This document shows, one piece after another, positions 50,901-58,929 of a DNA stretch of 64,000 nucleotides. The DNA is taken from positions 92,251 through 156,250 of the forward strand of contig JANQQF010000094.1 of the NCBI GenBank assembly GCA_028285035.1, written 5' to 3'. The notes under the pieces are model-generated. The model saw only the letters and a list, made by a program, of their open reading frames with translations. It had not been told where the DNA came from and ran no database searches. Source of the stretch: Phycisphaerae bacterium (GTDB lineage Bacteria > Chloroflexota > Anaerolineae > 4572-78 > J111). Position numbers and translations under genes: made by a program. Numbering within the stretch: the stretch's first letter is position 1; each line of letters begins with the position of its first letter.

Positions 50901-51848
50901 ATCATCACGAGGGGCACCGACAATCAGATCAGGGACACCATCATTGTTCCAATCATCTACTGGGGAAAGAGCCGCGCCAAATAAATCACCATTATCTATA
51001 TTCCCCGTAAACCCTCCTTGAGTCTTACTGATTTCCTGCTGATCTTTCACTGTGCCATCAGCATTCATAAACAATATCCAGACAGCACCTGGTTCACCAC
51101 TCTGTCCCGTATTATCATTAAATGGTGCTCCCACCGCCAACTCAGGAATATCATCCCCATTCAGGTCATCTAAAAGTGCAATGGCGGTCCCAAATTGATC
51201 ATGTTGGCCTAATGTGCCGCTAAAACCACCTTGGATGGCACTAATCTTCTGATGCCCTTTGACCGTCCCATCCGTATTTAAGAACAGCAGCCACATCCCC
51301 CCAGCCCCAGAACCTCCATCATCACTCGAAGATGCTCCAACAGCTATATCCGGCACCGTATCTCCATCCCAATCACCAATACTAGCTACTGTAGCACCAA
51401 ATAAGTCAAAATCATTCAGGACATCGGAGAATCCACCTTCAGTATCACTAATCTTTTGATAGGATTTAACTGTTCTGTCAGCATTCATAAACAATATCCA
51501 AACAGCCCCTCGGCCATCACCCCCATCATCATCAATGGGTGCTCCCACAGCTAGGTCGGATACTTCATCCCCATCTACATCCCCCAATTCAGCCACACTA
51601 AAGCCAAACTGATCACTATCATCCAACAAACTCGCCGTCCCAAAAAACCCACCCACCGTATCGCTAATCTTCTGGTGAGATTTTACCGTTCCCGGCGGGC
51701 CGGTCTGAGCCTGAGCTGGATGGACGCCTAGCATCTGGTCGAGCGAAACGGGTAATGGGCCAGCCAATTGGCTGACCTCGGTGCGCCACGGAATTAATTG
51801 TAAGATAGCCAAACTTAGGATAATGAGAGTTAATCTGGTCTTCATCAA
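47913..51848 (-). CDS. Large exoprotein: FG-GAP repeats, clostripain-type (C11) peptidase, CARDB domain
   Basis: A 1311-residue exported protein with a signal peptide (LTLIILSLAILQLIPW). Residues about 50-480 are six or seven FG-GAP/integrin-alpha-like repeats of 70 residues (GDLDGDxxxDxAVGAPxDDDGG, GAVWILFLNADGTVKxxQKIS), with calcium-loop aspartates. About 500-880 is a C11 peptidase: the histidine is in FSYVSHGMAL (about 597) and the cysteine in DTVHCFSGSMEEFYEL (about 674). About 970-1060 is a CARDB domain (NLVVRFNIYQNDALVF, VIADDDNRVIETLESNNYV). The end is a beta sandwich of PPC type and then AVFLPVAIKN, the shared C-terminal motif. Confidence 0.85.
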   Translation of the reverse strand: MMKTRLTLIILSLAILQLIPWRTEVSQLAGPLPVSLDQMLGVHPAQAQTGPPGTVKSHQKISDTVGGFFGTASLLDDSDQFGFSVAELGDVDGDEVSDLAVGAPIDDDGGDGRGAVWILFMNADRTVKSYQKISDTEGGFSDVLNDFDLFGATVASIGDWDGDTVPDIAVGASSSDDGGSGAGGMWLLFLNTDGTVKGHQKISAIQGGFSGTLGQHDQFGTAIALLDDLNGDDIPELAVGAPFNDNTGQSGEPGAVWILFMNADGTVKDQQEISKTQGGFTGNIDNGDLFGAALSPVDDWNNDGVPDLIVGAPRDDDGADGAGAIWLLLLNADGTVKGQQKISETQGGFTGDLDIADQFGTSVANLGDLDGDSISDFAAGAFYDNDGGVAGQGAVWILFMKADGTVKSHQKISATQGNFSGPLDPTSRGFGYSMASLGDLNGDGFPDVVVGERGNDDGGNARGAVWTLFLNGETAPPPTDHTLLAVYALAFDNDPSSPGNLAPEYWPVLEGLIEASVENPKKTAVVLTDLNEVGDTHIRVIQNGVTTTLTGVPDPDANCELIAGLEYDMSNGQQLGCFIKWARATYPADKTIFSYVSHGMALVPETDINNLFDVDADGITLQSGDEAIPLPNRKGGPDFTDHNPLSLISPYDLAEALRIGTNEGADPLDVMDTVHCFSGSMEEFYELHPYATIITGSPNYAYLDSDMLGQALEAVNPNQAATVMADQIIGTYHATLPDVDHPHLLVAVESEKLSQVKTAWDTTAFHVMDELNQDLTNSKAKILAAYQSSAKYDANLCEPHDWSLAAPDALSDMADFATKLGQQGWGNAQLSTSAAETAAYINTAVVARYQQNGRPWFADADPKPTWDFTSSAGISLYTDFQGEQVEGVTNLGFQAGWYKDEVTATNPHPYTFLQNGYNDVTWGDVFQKFWEGETVQVGGCLPEFPVVQSPGEVSAERITIPHQPTVSLNHPIYLEAVIGTIQVLPNLVVRFNIYQNDALVFSDVVAANYLTPGTYPITTNNAWTPTELGPFIIEVIADDDNRVIETLESNNYVTMAGTVVSASDAPPVLDAKMINNLQWVIVDSIPIDVTIEDLAIGVNQLSAQIYTYVPGDTPNTQIPKLISIQTFDTASGNETINLSLPANLQPGPLTVHIWGTGPSGQTLKPAIVNFNYAPPHRIAFEAERYFLFEAEANDSLTFDLVVPDGQDVNLFVWDPISAGLPTWQSTGVGSDKLEVTAPLSGQYLLGLRGETTGEAQYTLLVTRNGIQSQSVAASNSITDAYIPDTRPIFLEPDLILPSIGQAVFLPVAIKN
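50410..51690 (-). repeat. Tandem 210-bp coding repeats (FG-GAP)
   Basis: Related units recur about every 210 bp. An example landmark is the TTTGAC(T/C)GT(G/C)CCATC-like block near 50628, 50836, 51045, 51256 and 51466. Copies are diverged but still alike at DNA level, which allows recombination between them. Confidence 0.7.
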
Positions 51849-52169
51849 TATCTACCTTTCTACTTTAATTGAATTACACCTCCTCCTACGCGCCTCTCCA
51901 ATGGTATGTTACAAAAATCCTCTCAAATTTATGATAACACATCGGGTGAGCGGCGTGAATAAAAACAGTTAAACGGTTTTTGGGTCTAAATCGGTCAATT
52001 TTCAGGGTTTTTACGGGTCGATGACACGATTAAGACCTGAATAGGAGGCAGCATGACATGATTACGGTAATGCATTACAACATTGCCACAGTAACCATAA
52101 CCGATGATAACAGAGTTAAGTTTGAATGGGGTTTGAAAATACGATTTTACGGGAAGAGGTATATCTATT
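51849..52169. other. Intergenic region with no recognised gene
   Basis: About 320 bp upstream of the exoprotein gene. AGAAAGG just before 51848 is its ribosome site. The remainder is AT-rich with no ORF, strong hairpin or consensus promoter that I can support. Confidence 0.5.
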
Positions 52170-52979
52170 TTACTTCAACATCAAACCTGCGTCGATCTTC
52201 AGCTCTTGCCCGGTGACGTAACGAGCGTCATCAGAGGCCAGCCAGAGGGCCGCGTTGGCCAGGTCTTGGGCCTCGACAAGGGGAACGGGGAGGAGATTAT
52301 TTGGGCCAATCGCGGCTTTGAAATCGGCTAAGGGAATATCAGCGGCTTCGGCCATGCCACTGATGAGGGGCGTATCCACGTTGGTGGGGTGAAGGGTGTT
52401 GACGGTGATGCTATATTGCGCCACTTCAAGGGCCAGAGTCTTTGCCAGACCAACGACGCCCCATTTAGCCGCAGCATAATGACCCAGTCCAGCCATTCCT
52501 TTCAAACCAGCAACGGAGGATGTGAGGATGATCCGGCCACCTTGATTGCGGGCAATCATAGAAGGGACAACAGCTTTAATGGCGGTCCAACAGCCTTTCA
52601 AATTGATATCGACCATAATATCCCACCACTCTTCAGTGATGTCCCAGGTGTTGGCCATATCACAAACCCCGGCATTGCACACCAAAATATCGATGTGACC
52701 GAAGGTGGCCAAGGTTTCTTGGACCGCTGCTTCTACCTCATTGAGCAGCCGTACATCAGCCATCAGCTTGAGGGTGGGTTGGTCGTGGGCCTCAACTTGA
52801 GCAATCGTTTCATCCAAATCGGCCTCGTTGGCTAAACTGTAGCGCGGGTAGGGTAGATTGTGGCAGATGTCCAAAGCCGCAATCTTGGCCCCTTCCCGAG
52901 CCATCGTGATAGCGTGTGCTCGGCCCTGACCACGGGCTGCGCCAGTGATGAGGGCAACTTTTCCGGTGAGTTTTCCCAT
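52170..52979 (-). CDS. SDR-family oxidoreductase (carveol-dehydrogenase / mycofactocin-coupled type)
   Basis: A 269-residue dehydrogenase. The cofactor loop ALITGAARGQGRAHAITMA, the insertion DICHNLPYPRYSLANEADLDETIAQVE, and ADVRLLNEVEAAV resemble the mycofactocin-coupled SDR subfamily, with a longer loop after the second strand. NAG and YAAAKWG give the active site, and the end is GQELKIDAG. No mycofactocin genes are seen in the window, so cofactor coupling is unproven. It is followed 5' to 3' by nothing on the same strand within 300 bp; the MATE gene lies upstream on the same strand. Confidence 0.87.
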   Translation of the reverse strand: MGKLTGKVALITGAARGQGRAHAITMAREGAKIAALDICHNLPYPRYSLANEADLDETIAQVEAHDQPTLKLMADVRLLNEVEAAVQETLATFGHIDILVCNAGVCDMANTWDITEEWWDIMVDINLKGCWTAIKAVVPSMIARNQGGRIILTSSVAGLKGMAGLGHYAAAKWGVVGLAKTLALEVAQYSITVNTLHPTNVDTPLISGMAEAADIPLADFKAAIGPNNLLPVPLVEAQDLANAALWLASDDARYVTGQELKIDAGLMLK

Positions 52980-52994
52980 TGAGATTTTCCTCCA

Positions 52995-53011
52995 ACAGGC
53001 AAGATGCCTGT
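52995..53011. repeat. Short REP-like hairpin ACAGGC-N5-GCCTGT, second copy
   Basis: ACAGGC, AAGAT and GCCTGT followed by GTTAC, the reverse-orientation partner of 36996-37012. It lies between the SDR and MATE genes. Confidence 0.5.
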
Positions 53012-53031
53012 GTTACTTTTTGAGTGATTTT

Positions 53032-54414
53032 CTAACTCACTACGACAGGGACTGGCGGCAGCAAATATTTAACTAGTGTATACCCCATCGCCGCGATAAT
53101 AAAAACGGTGGCAAACAACACCCACCAAATTGCCACAAGACCGAAGCCCAAAAATTGCACAAAAATGATAATCCCCAGCACGGGAAAGATAATCATTCGG
53201 AATAAATTTAACAATAACGAATACATCGGTTTTTTGATACCACGAAGCACGGCATTGGGCACAAATATCATTGCCGGAGGCAATAAAGCCCAGGCTTTGA
53301 TACGGATGTAGGTTGTGCCAATGGCGATGACCTCGGGATGGTCTGAAAACAAGCCCATTACCTGTGAGGCAAAGACGGTCAACAAGATGGCCCCAACCAG
53401 CATCATCACCAAACCATAACGAATGGCCGTGTTCATCGTCTCGTGCACCCGCGCAATCAACCCAGCTCCATTATTTTGGGCTACCAAGGCCAAGGTCGCA
53501 ACATCTAAACCAAATAGCGGCAAAAAGGCAAGTTGTTCGATGCGGGAGGCCGCACCAAAAGCGGCGACAGCATTTTGACCAAATTGGCTAACATAAAAGG
53601 TCAAGATAAAAAAGCCAATTGAAATGCTGCCTAAGTCGACAATATTAGGTAGGCCCTGTTGGATCATTTGGCTCATAATTTTAAAGTCAGGCATCAGATT
53701 TTGCCGAATCCCAGCCATCGACATCAAGCCTGACTTACTGGCTTCATACCCCAAATAAATACACCCTAAAACGTGGCTCAGAAGCGTCGCCAATCCGATA
53801 CCCATAATACCCATCGGCGGTACGCCAAGCCAGCCATAAATAAACCAAGGATCGAGAATGAGGTTGAGCAAAAATCCGCCGACCAGGTAGTTACGAAAAG
53901 GTTTGGTATTCCCGGTGGCATTGAGCATTGAGTTGAACATCTGCCCTACAGTTAAAAAGGTCGTGCCATAAAAAACAACAACCATATAATCCAAGCTCAT
54001 GGTGAGATAGTCGCCTGATGCGCCCAGCATGCCAAATAAGAAGGGCGAGGCTTGAATGCCCAAGAAGGTGACGATGATCCCCGATATGGTTCCCAGCAGA
54101 ATACCCTGCAAGCCAAAACGTTCCGCTCCGGCCTCATCATCAGCGCCTAGGGCATTACCAATGAGGGCTGTGTTACCTGCGGACAAGCCAAAGGCCAAGG
54201 CGATCATAATGAAGTATATGGGAAAGGAAAGAGAAAGGGCGGCTAAGGCTTGGTTCGAAATGGCCCCACCATAATAAGTATCAACGACGTTGAACATTGT
54301 GTTGAAAAAAATCCCAATCCCAACCGGGACGCCCAACTTACGAATAAGCCCCGGAATTGGGGCTACGAGTAACGGGTTCTTCGGTTGGGTTTGCGTTTCT
54401 GTTGAGGTACTCAT
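53032..54414 (-). CDS. MATE-family efflux transporter
   Basis: A 460-residue membrane protein with about 12 predicted helices. Family blocks include FFNTMFNVVDTYYGG, SNQALAALSLSFPIYFIMIALAFGLSAGNTALIGNALGADD near the start, QMFNSMLNATGNT, and the second-half ARTPV-like block PPAMIFVPNAVLRGIKKPM. It should export drugs or toxic cations by Na+ or H+ exchange. The divergent EamA transporter gene starts 155 bp away, with operator-like CTATAG repeats in between. Confidence 0.9.
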   Translation of the reverse strand: MSTSTETQTQPKNPLLVAPIPGLIRKLGVPVGIGIFFNTMFNVVDTYYGGAISNQALAALSLSFPIYFIMIALAFGLSAGNTALIGNALGADDEAGAERFGLQGILLGTISGIIVTFLGIQASPFLFGMLGASGDYLTMSLDYMVVVFYGTTFLTVGQMFNSMLNATGNTKPFRNYLVGGFLLNLILDPWFIYGWLGVPPMGIMGIGLATLLSHVLGCIYLGYEASKSGLMSMAGIRQNLMPDFKIMSQMIQQGLPNIVDLGSISIGFFILTFYVSQFGQNAVAAFGAASRIEQLAFLPLFGLDVATLALVAQNNGAGLIARVHETMNTAIRYGLVMMLVGAILLTVFASQVMGLFSDHPEVIAIGTTYIRIKAWALLPPAMIFVPNAVLRGIKKPMYSLLLNLFRMIIFPVLGIIIFVQFLGFGLVAIWWVLFATVFIIAAMGYTLVKYLLPPVPVVVS

Positions 54415-54480
54415 TAATTCTTCACATAAGCTTTTAATTGCATCTTATCATCCTATTGGTATCAATTTTTGGTTTGACAG

Positions 54481-54534
54481 AAACTATAGGTGTACAATCA
54501 TATCTTTCTATAGAAATAGAATGTCCTATAGTTT
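54481..54534. promoter_or_regulatory. Operator-like cluster of CTATAG repeats between MATE and EamA genes
   Basis: AAACTATAGG (54481-54490) and CCTATAGTTT (54525-54534) are perfect inverted repeats. Midway is the palindrome TTTCTATAGAAA (54505-54516). All share the CTATAG core, at 54484, 54508 and 54526. A TTGACA lies at 54474-54479. Confidence 0.5.
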
Positions 54535-54568
54535 GAACGTCTAGGACTTCCTATTTCTTACTTACAAA

Positions 54569-55519
54569 ATGGATGACAAACCCTTGAACAGTTCGAAAAA
54601 CCTGCTCATAAACTTTTTAATCTTGGTTCCAGGCACAATTTGGGGCATCTCTTTTATTGTGGTGGAGCTTATTTTACCAGTAATCCCCCCAATCACAATT
54701 ACCTTGCTACGTAGCATCATCTCGGTAATTATGCTAATGGGATTGATGTGGTACACGGGCAGTTATCTACCCCGTCGCTGGTCTGAGTGGCTTCCATTTG
54801 TCTATCTAGCGGCGGTAAACCAAGCGGTTCCATTTGCTTTGACCGCTTGGGGACAGGTCTACATTGAGGGAGGCTTGGCCTCAATTTTGCTCTCAGTAAT
54901 GCCCTTGTTCACCGTTCTGCTCGCCTATTGGTTCACCTCTGATGAAACACTGACTATCCCAAAAGTTATTGGCATTGGCTTAGGACTGGCCGGTATCATC
55001 ATCTTGATTGGACCGAGTTCATTGCAAGGGCTGGGCACTCATTTACTGGCTCAACTAGCGGTCGTCGCCTCAGCGCTACTTTATGCCATTGGCGCGGTTT
55101 ATCTGCGTAGAGTTTACCCATTACAACCTAAAGGTCTTTCAACCTGGGCTTTACGATTACGGATTACCACCGCTCAATTTATTACATCCACGCTGATGTT
55201 GCTCCCGTTCAGCCTGTGGCTTGAGGCACCTTGGAACATTCGCCCAACGTGGGATATCTGGCTCTACCTGCTCTTTTTAGGGATTGGCGTCACCTTGGCG
55301 GCAACCATTGTCTATTTTTATTTGATTGAGGAACTTGGCGCGGGTACAGCAGCGACCACAATCTATTTGATTCCGGTGGCCGGGGTCATTTTAGGGGCAA
55401 TTGTTCTCAACGAACAAGTCACATTTCAAATGGGGATTGCCCTCGTGTTTATCCTGGGTGGCATTTTCATCGTCAATCAAAGTAAGACTTCACAGAAAAT
55501 ATTGAAGCCCACCTCATGA
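54569..55519 (+). CDS. EamA-type drug/metabolite transporter (DMT superfamily)
   Basis: A 316-residue membrane protein with ten predicted helices in two EamA halves: LVPGTIWGISFIVVELIL and TLLRSIISVIMLMGLMW in the first, and LLYAIGAVYLRRVYPLQPKGLSTWALRL with GAGTAATTIYLIPVAGVILGAIVLNEQV in the second. The last is the most typical DMT block. It may export amino acids or metabolites. Its end abuts the convergent gene at 55520 with no gap, and no terminator is seen. Confidence 0.88.
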   Translation: MDDKPLNSSKNLLINFLILVPGTIWGISFIVVELILPVIPPITITLLRSIISVIMLMGLMWYTGSYLPRRWSEWLPFVYLAAVNQAVPFALTAWGQVYIEGGLASILLSVMPLFTVLLAYWFTSDETLTIPKVIGIGLGLAGIIILIGPSSLQGLGTHLLAQLAVVASALLYAIGAVYLRRVYPLQPKGLSTWALRLRITTAQFITSTLMLLPFSLWLEAPWNIRPTWDIWLYLLFLGIGVTLAATIVYFYLIEELGAGTAATTIYLIPVAGVILGAIVLNEQVTFQMGIALVFILGGIFIVNQSKTSQKILKPTS

Positions 55520-56110
55520 TTATAAGCGCCCCCCATCCATAACTAGCCACTGACCTGTTGTCCACCAAGAGGGTTCACTTGTGTCTGCATAGTAGATGTC
55601 AAAACGGATGATTAGCTCTGCCCAAGGATGAACAACATAGATCACCCGAAAGATATTTTCAAGCTCAGGAAAGACAATGCCATATGGCTCTGGAAAAAGA
55701 GCCTCTATTTCTTGTCTGGTCAAATCTGTCCCAAATGCAAATTGCATCACTGGGTGTTCTGCAAATTGATCATAAACCAGTTCAAATTTTGGTTCTCGGC
55801 CAAACACAAAATCTTCAATATCATTTTGAAATTCCGCATCAGTAGCAGGTATGATAAACGGCCAATCTTCGCCAGTTGGATATTTGTACAGAGCGGCTGT
55901 GGTTGCCAGTTTTTTGAGGGTGTTATCCCATTCTGTTCGTGGCAATAATGCAACTGGAAAATTTATCCCTGTGTGATCAACCTGAGTCACATGTCCCTGA
56001 AGTTTATGATGAATTTCCGTCATCTCAAGACAATTACTTAAAGAATTACTATATTTTGGAGTTTTATCAGATGGCACTGCAGTAGAAGAATGGAAAGCCA
56101 TCTGCCCCAT
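55520..56110 (-). CDS. Unknown protein, C-terminal part (frame-broken gene 55520-56352)
   Basis: This frame gives 196 residues, but it is open upstream past its ATG and gives a good N-terminal extension (NQQFFEGLSNFFAAIPTAKRD, ITTFEAGSVIQPTILLETAEQIGIEMG) back to a stop near 56297. That extension joins the 56352 frame if one T is added at the minus-strand T6 (plus A run 56282-56287). The repaired protein would be 277 residues. No family is recognised; it is acidic with several tryptophans near the end (EPSWWTTGQWLVMDGG). It follows the DUF2235 gene by about 40 bp on the same strand. Confidence 0.6.
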   Translation of the reverse strand: MGQMAFHSSTAVPSDKTPKYSNSLSNCLEMTEIHHKLQGHVTQVDHTGINFPVALLPRTEWDNTLKKLATTAALYKYPTGEDWPFIIPATDAEFQNDIEDFVFGREPKFELVYDQFAEHPVMQFAFGTDLTRQEIEALFPEPYGIVFPELENIFRVIYVVHPWAELIIRFDIYYADTSEPSWWTTGQWLVMDGGRL

Positions 56111-56136
56111 TTCAATACCGATCTGTTCAGCGGTCT

Positions 56137-56352
56137 CTAAAAGAATTGTCGGCTGAATGACAGAGCCTGCCTCAAATGTTGTGATTGGCCAGGCGTTTGA
56201 GGGTTGTGAAGGGGTGAAGATGATCTTGTCATTATCACGTTTTGCTGTGGGGATTGCGGCAAAGAAGTTAGATAAGCCTTCAAAAAATTGTTGGTTTCAG
56301 TGGTATTGGTAGGAAAGATAAATGAAATTTGACTTAGTCTGTCAGGGTTCAT
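56137..56352 (-). pseudogene. N-terminal fragment of the frame-broken gene 55520-56352
   Basis: The ATG at 56352 has GGAG 6 bp upstream. The first 24 residues (MNPDRLSQISFIFPTNTTET and NNF) flow naturally into the downstream frame when the T6 run at 56282-56287 is lengthened by one. After that point this frame becomes low-complexity Ser/Gln sequence (LTSLPQSPQQ, TRSSSPLHNPQTPGQSQ) typical of an out-of-frame reading. Confidence 0.6.
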
Positions 56353-56394
56353 GCTTTTCTCCAACTGATACTTTCATCAAGATAGAAGGGTAAT

Positions 56395-57435
56395 CTACAA
56401 GCTATCCAAATATTGAATTACGTTCGGCGGTCGATATGTTTCATCGGCCTCCATCCGAAACTCAGTTGTTTCGTGCAGCGACTCGCTTGGATGCCCTGTC
56501 GCGCCAATTTCCCGATAATACCGATCTGGATACAAAAACCGGAACGTTGCTGGCCACTCATCAAATGAGTTGCGCAACGTACCGAGGTATGCTTCGGCAG
56601 TGGTCGCGACCTGGGCAATTTGCAGCCCACATTCACTGGCTTTTTGTTGCATCCACTGCAACGTAATGTCAGACAATCGGCTATCAGCATAGCCCCCACC
56701 GATATTGCCGTGTGAACCAACAAACCATTTCTGCTCCATATGTTGGGTGTCAACCGTCGGTGCATTCCATAAGGTCGCCTTAAAGGACTCACGGTGTTCA
56801 TCAATGGCAATGGCATGATAGGCATTTTCCACAATGCTACTTAATTGCGTATCGTGAAATTCAAAAAATCGACGATTAAACCAGCCAAATGAGTTAACCG
56901 GAATTCCTAAAGCGCCAACCGTATCCCAAACCCCCAAAAATTTAATTCTAATCTCAAGCGCGTGCGCAGCTCTAAACATCTGCGCAGCCTCTGTATCAGG
57001 CCCTTCGTCTCGAGTACGGTACAATTCATAAGCTTCATCAACTAACTTGTTTAGCTGACGATTATTCTCAAAGTTTGTTCGATCAATCAATCCAGCATTA
57101 CGAATTAACCCAACCAAGCTACGGGCCGTATAAGCACCGCGACTATAGCCAAATATAAAAATCTCATCTCCAGGCTCATAACGCCTAATCAAAAACTTGT
57201 ACCCATCTCTAATAATACGATCCAAACCAAAGCCAAACGCGCCACCGCGAAAGCGGTCGTGCCAATTGGTACCAATCCCTTTAAAGTATTTGGGGATTTG
57301 AATGTTTGAACCACCCTGAATTTGAGGAATCAGATGGTGAAGTTTGACGACATTTGTAGCAGCCAGATCACCACTTTCCGTATTTTCTGGCGTACTCCAC
57401 GTGCCATCAAATGATAAAATCAAACGCCTAGTCAC
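56395..57435 (-). CDS. DUF2235 alpha/beta hydrolase (Tle1-like phospholipase fold)
   Basis: A 346-residue protein. LILSFDGTWSTPENTESGDLAATNVVKL opens the domain, FGYSRGAYTARSLVGLI near residue 96 is the nucleophile elbow (GxSxG), GVWDTVGALG supplies an aspartate, and WFVGSHGNIGGGY supplies the histidine. DUF2235 proteins include type VI secretion lipase effectors (Tle1), but no secretion genes are nearby and this phylum has no known type VI system, so a housekeeping or stress lipase is equally likely. The partner gene downstream is frame-broken. Confidence 0.87.
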   Translation of the reverse strand: MTRRLILSFDGTWSTPENTESGDLAATNVVKLHHLIPQIQGGSNIQIPKYFKGIGTNWHDRFRGGAFGFGLDRIIRDGYKFLIRRYEPGDEIFIFGYSRGAYTARSLVGLIRNAGLIDRTNFENNRQLNKLVDEAYELYRTRDEGPDTEAAQMFRAAHALEIRIKFLGVWDTVGALGIPVNSFGWFNRRFFEFHDTQLSSIVENAYHAIAIDEHRESFKATLWNAPTVDTQHMEQKWFVGSHGNIGGGYADSRLSDITLQWMQQKASECGLQIAQVATTAEAYLGTLRNSFDEWPATFRFLYPDRYYREIGATGHPSESLHETTEFRMEADETYRPPNVIQYLDSL

Positions 57436-57568
57436 AACTCGTCTCCTATACTGGTATCGACCATCCTAGCTTGAGCAGGTTTCTTGGTTACTCCATATTA
57501 TAGTAGCAAGTCAACGAAGGGCCAAGGCACGAGCAAATTTAACTGAATTGATGTCACACACGATGTCA

Positions 57569-58843
57569 CTATCCCAAACGTGTTGGCATCTCGGAGACAG
57601 GCATCAATTCTGGCATCGAGTCATCGCCTTGATTGGCCTCGGCGTGGGCACCGTACCAGTTGGCCCCGGGCACGGCCGTCAGACCGTGGGCGATGATACT
57701 AAACAGCACAGTGGTCATAATCGTCGAATACATCACATCGCGACCAACTAATTCGGCCCGTTCCAAAACGAGGAGGCAATAGAGGATGGAGGCAATGCCT
57801 CGCGGTCCAAACCAGCCGAGGAAGAGGAAGGTTTGGGGTTGGAGTTGTTGCCCCAGCAAGCTAATAGCTACAGGCAACAGGCGAACAATCGTTAAGCTCA
57901 AAATAGCATACAATACAATCCACCAAGTCACATCGACCAAAGCTGGCACCAGCATTATTGCCCCGTACAACATAAAGGTTAACAACGTCAGCAACTGCCC
58001 TTCGGCCTCAGCAAACTCATAGAGGCGTCCGCAGACTGAACGGAATTTATTCCCCAAGGTCATCCCCGCACAAAAGGCGGCAATAAAACCATTCCCGCCA
58101 ATCAGCTCAGCCAGGGCAAAAGCCAGCAAGGCCAACCCTAGGGCCACTAACCGTTGAAACGCTTCATCAACCCAGCCTTTATTTTCGGCCCAGAAGATCA
58201 AAGATCCACCAACGTAAGCAACAACCACTCCAGCAATTGGACCTAAAATAATTTGAAAGGCAGCAAATTGAATCCAGTAGGCTGGATCTGCGCTGATGGC
58301 GCTACTGCTTACCGCAGCCAGTGAAATAAAAAAGAGAAGAATCGGCAAGGCAATGCCATCATTCAAGCCACTTTCAACATTGAGGGCTTGGCGAATGCGG
58401 ACGGGAACCCGGGGGCTACTGACCACCGCCTGCCCCAAGGCAGCATCGGTCGGGGCCAAAATCACCGCCAAGACCACCGCCTCCCAGATGGATAAGCTAG
58501 GTAGAATACCGATAGCGAGTAGGGCACCCAAGATCATCGTTAGAGGCAGACCAATGGACAGGAGACGTACTGGAATTGTATGGTCACGGCGAAGGAGTTT
58601 TAGGTCGATGCGAGAAGCGTCAGTGAAGAGGATAAGAACAAGCGTTAATTCGGCCAAGGTGGTGACAAATTCGCCTTCAACATCAAGGTGGATTAAATCA
58701 AGCCACCCTCCACCCAGAATCAAGCCAATGGCCACAAAAAACATTGGAGGGGTGAGAACCGTACGTTGAATAAGACCAGAAATTGAGCCAAAACCTAAAA
58801 TAAAGGCAGCAACAACGGCAAATACGAGCAACTCTTCCATCAA
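57569..58843 (-). CDS. Cation:proton antiporter (CPA1, NhaP-type)
   Basis: A 424-residue membrane protein with about 12 helices. VLILFTDASRIDLKLLRRD, LAVILAPTDAALGQAVV (the APTDA block of the ion site) and ALNVESGLNDGIALPILLFF (the ESGLNDG block with the essential aspartate) are family hallmarks. It should exchange Na+ or K+ for H+. The long soluble tail seen in some members is missing. The start is shortly before a 14-bp direct repeat at 58857. Confidence 0.9.
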   Translation of the reverse strand: MMEELLVFAVVAAFILGFGSISGLIQRTVLTPPMFFVAIGLILGGGWLDLIHLDVEGEFVTTLAELTLVLILFTDASRIDLKLLRRDHTIPVRLLSIGLPLTMILGALLAIGILPSLSIWEAVVLAVILAPTDAALGQAVVSSPRVPVRIRQALNVESGLNDGIALPILLFFISLAAVSSSAISADPAYWIQFAAFQIILGPIAGVVVAYVGGSLIFWAENKGWVDEAFQRLVALGLALLAFALAELIGGNGFIAAFCAGMTLGNKFRSVCGRLYEFAEAEGQLLTLLTFMLYGAIMLVPALVDVTWWIVLYAILSLTIVRLLPVAISLLGQQLQPQTFLFLGWFGPRGIASILYCLLVLERAELVGRDVMYSTIMTTVLFSIIAHGLTAVPGANWYGAHAEANQGDDSMPELMPVSEMPTRLG

Positions 58844-58856
58844 AAAAGCTCCTTAG

Positions 58857-58884
58857 TGATTAGTGGTTGGTGATTAGTGGTTGG
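58857..58884. repeat. Two tandem copies of a 14-bp unit
   Basis: TGATTAGTGGTTGG occurs twice in a row in the 86-bp gap between the antiporter and aldehyde dehydrogenase genes. Nothing suggests a function. Confidence 0.6.
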
Positions 58885-58929
58885 TGAATTCTAAGCCTAA
58901 CATGTTGCTAAAGTCTTACTTACGACAAA

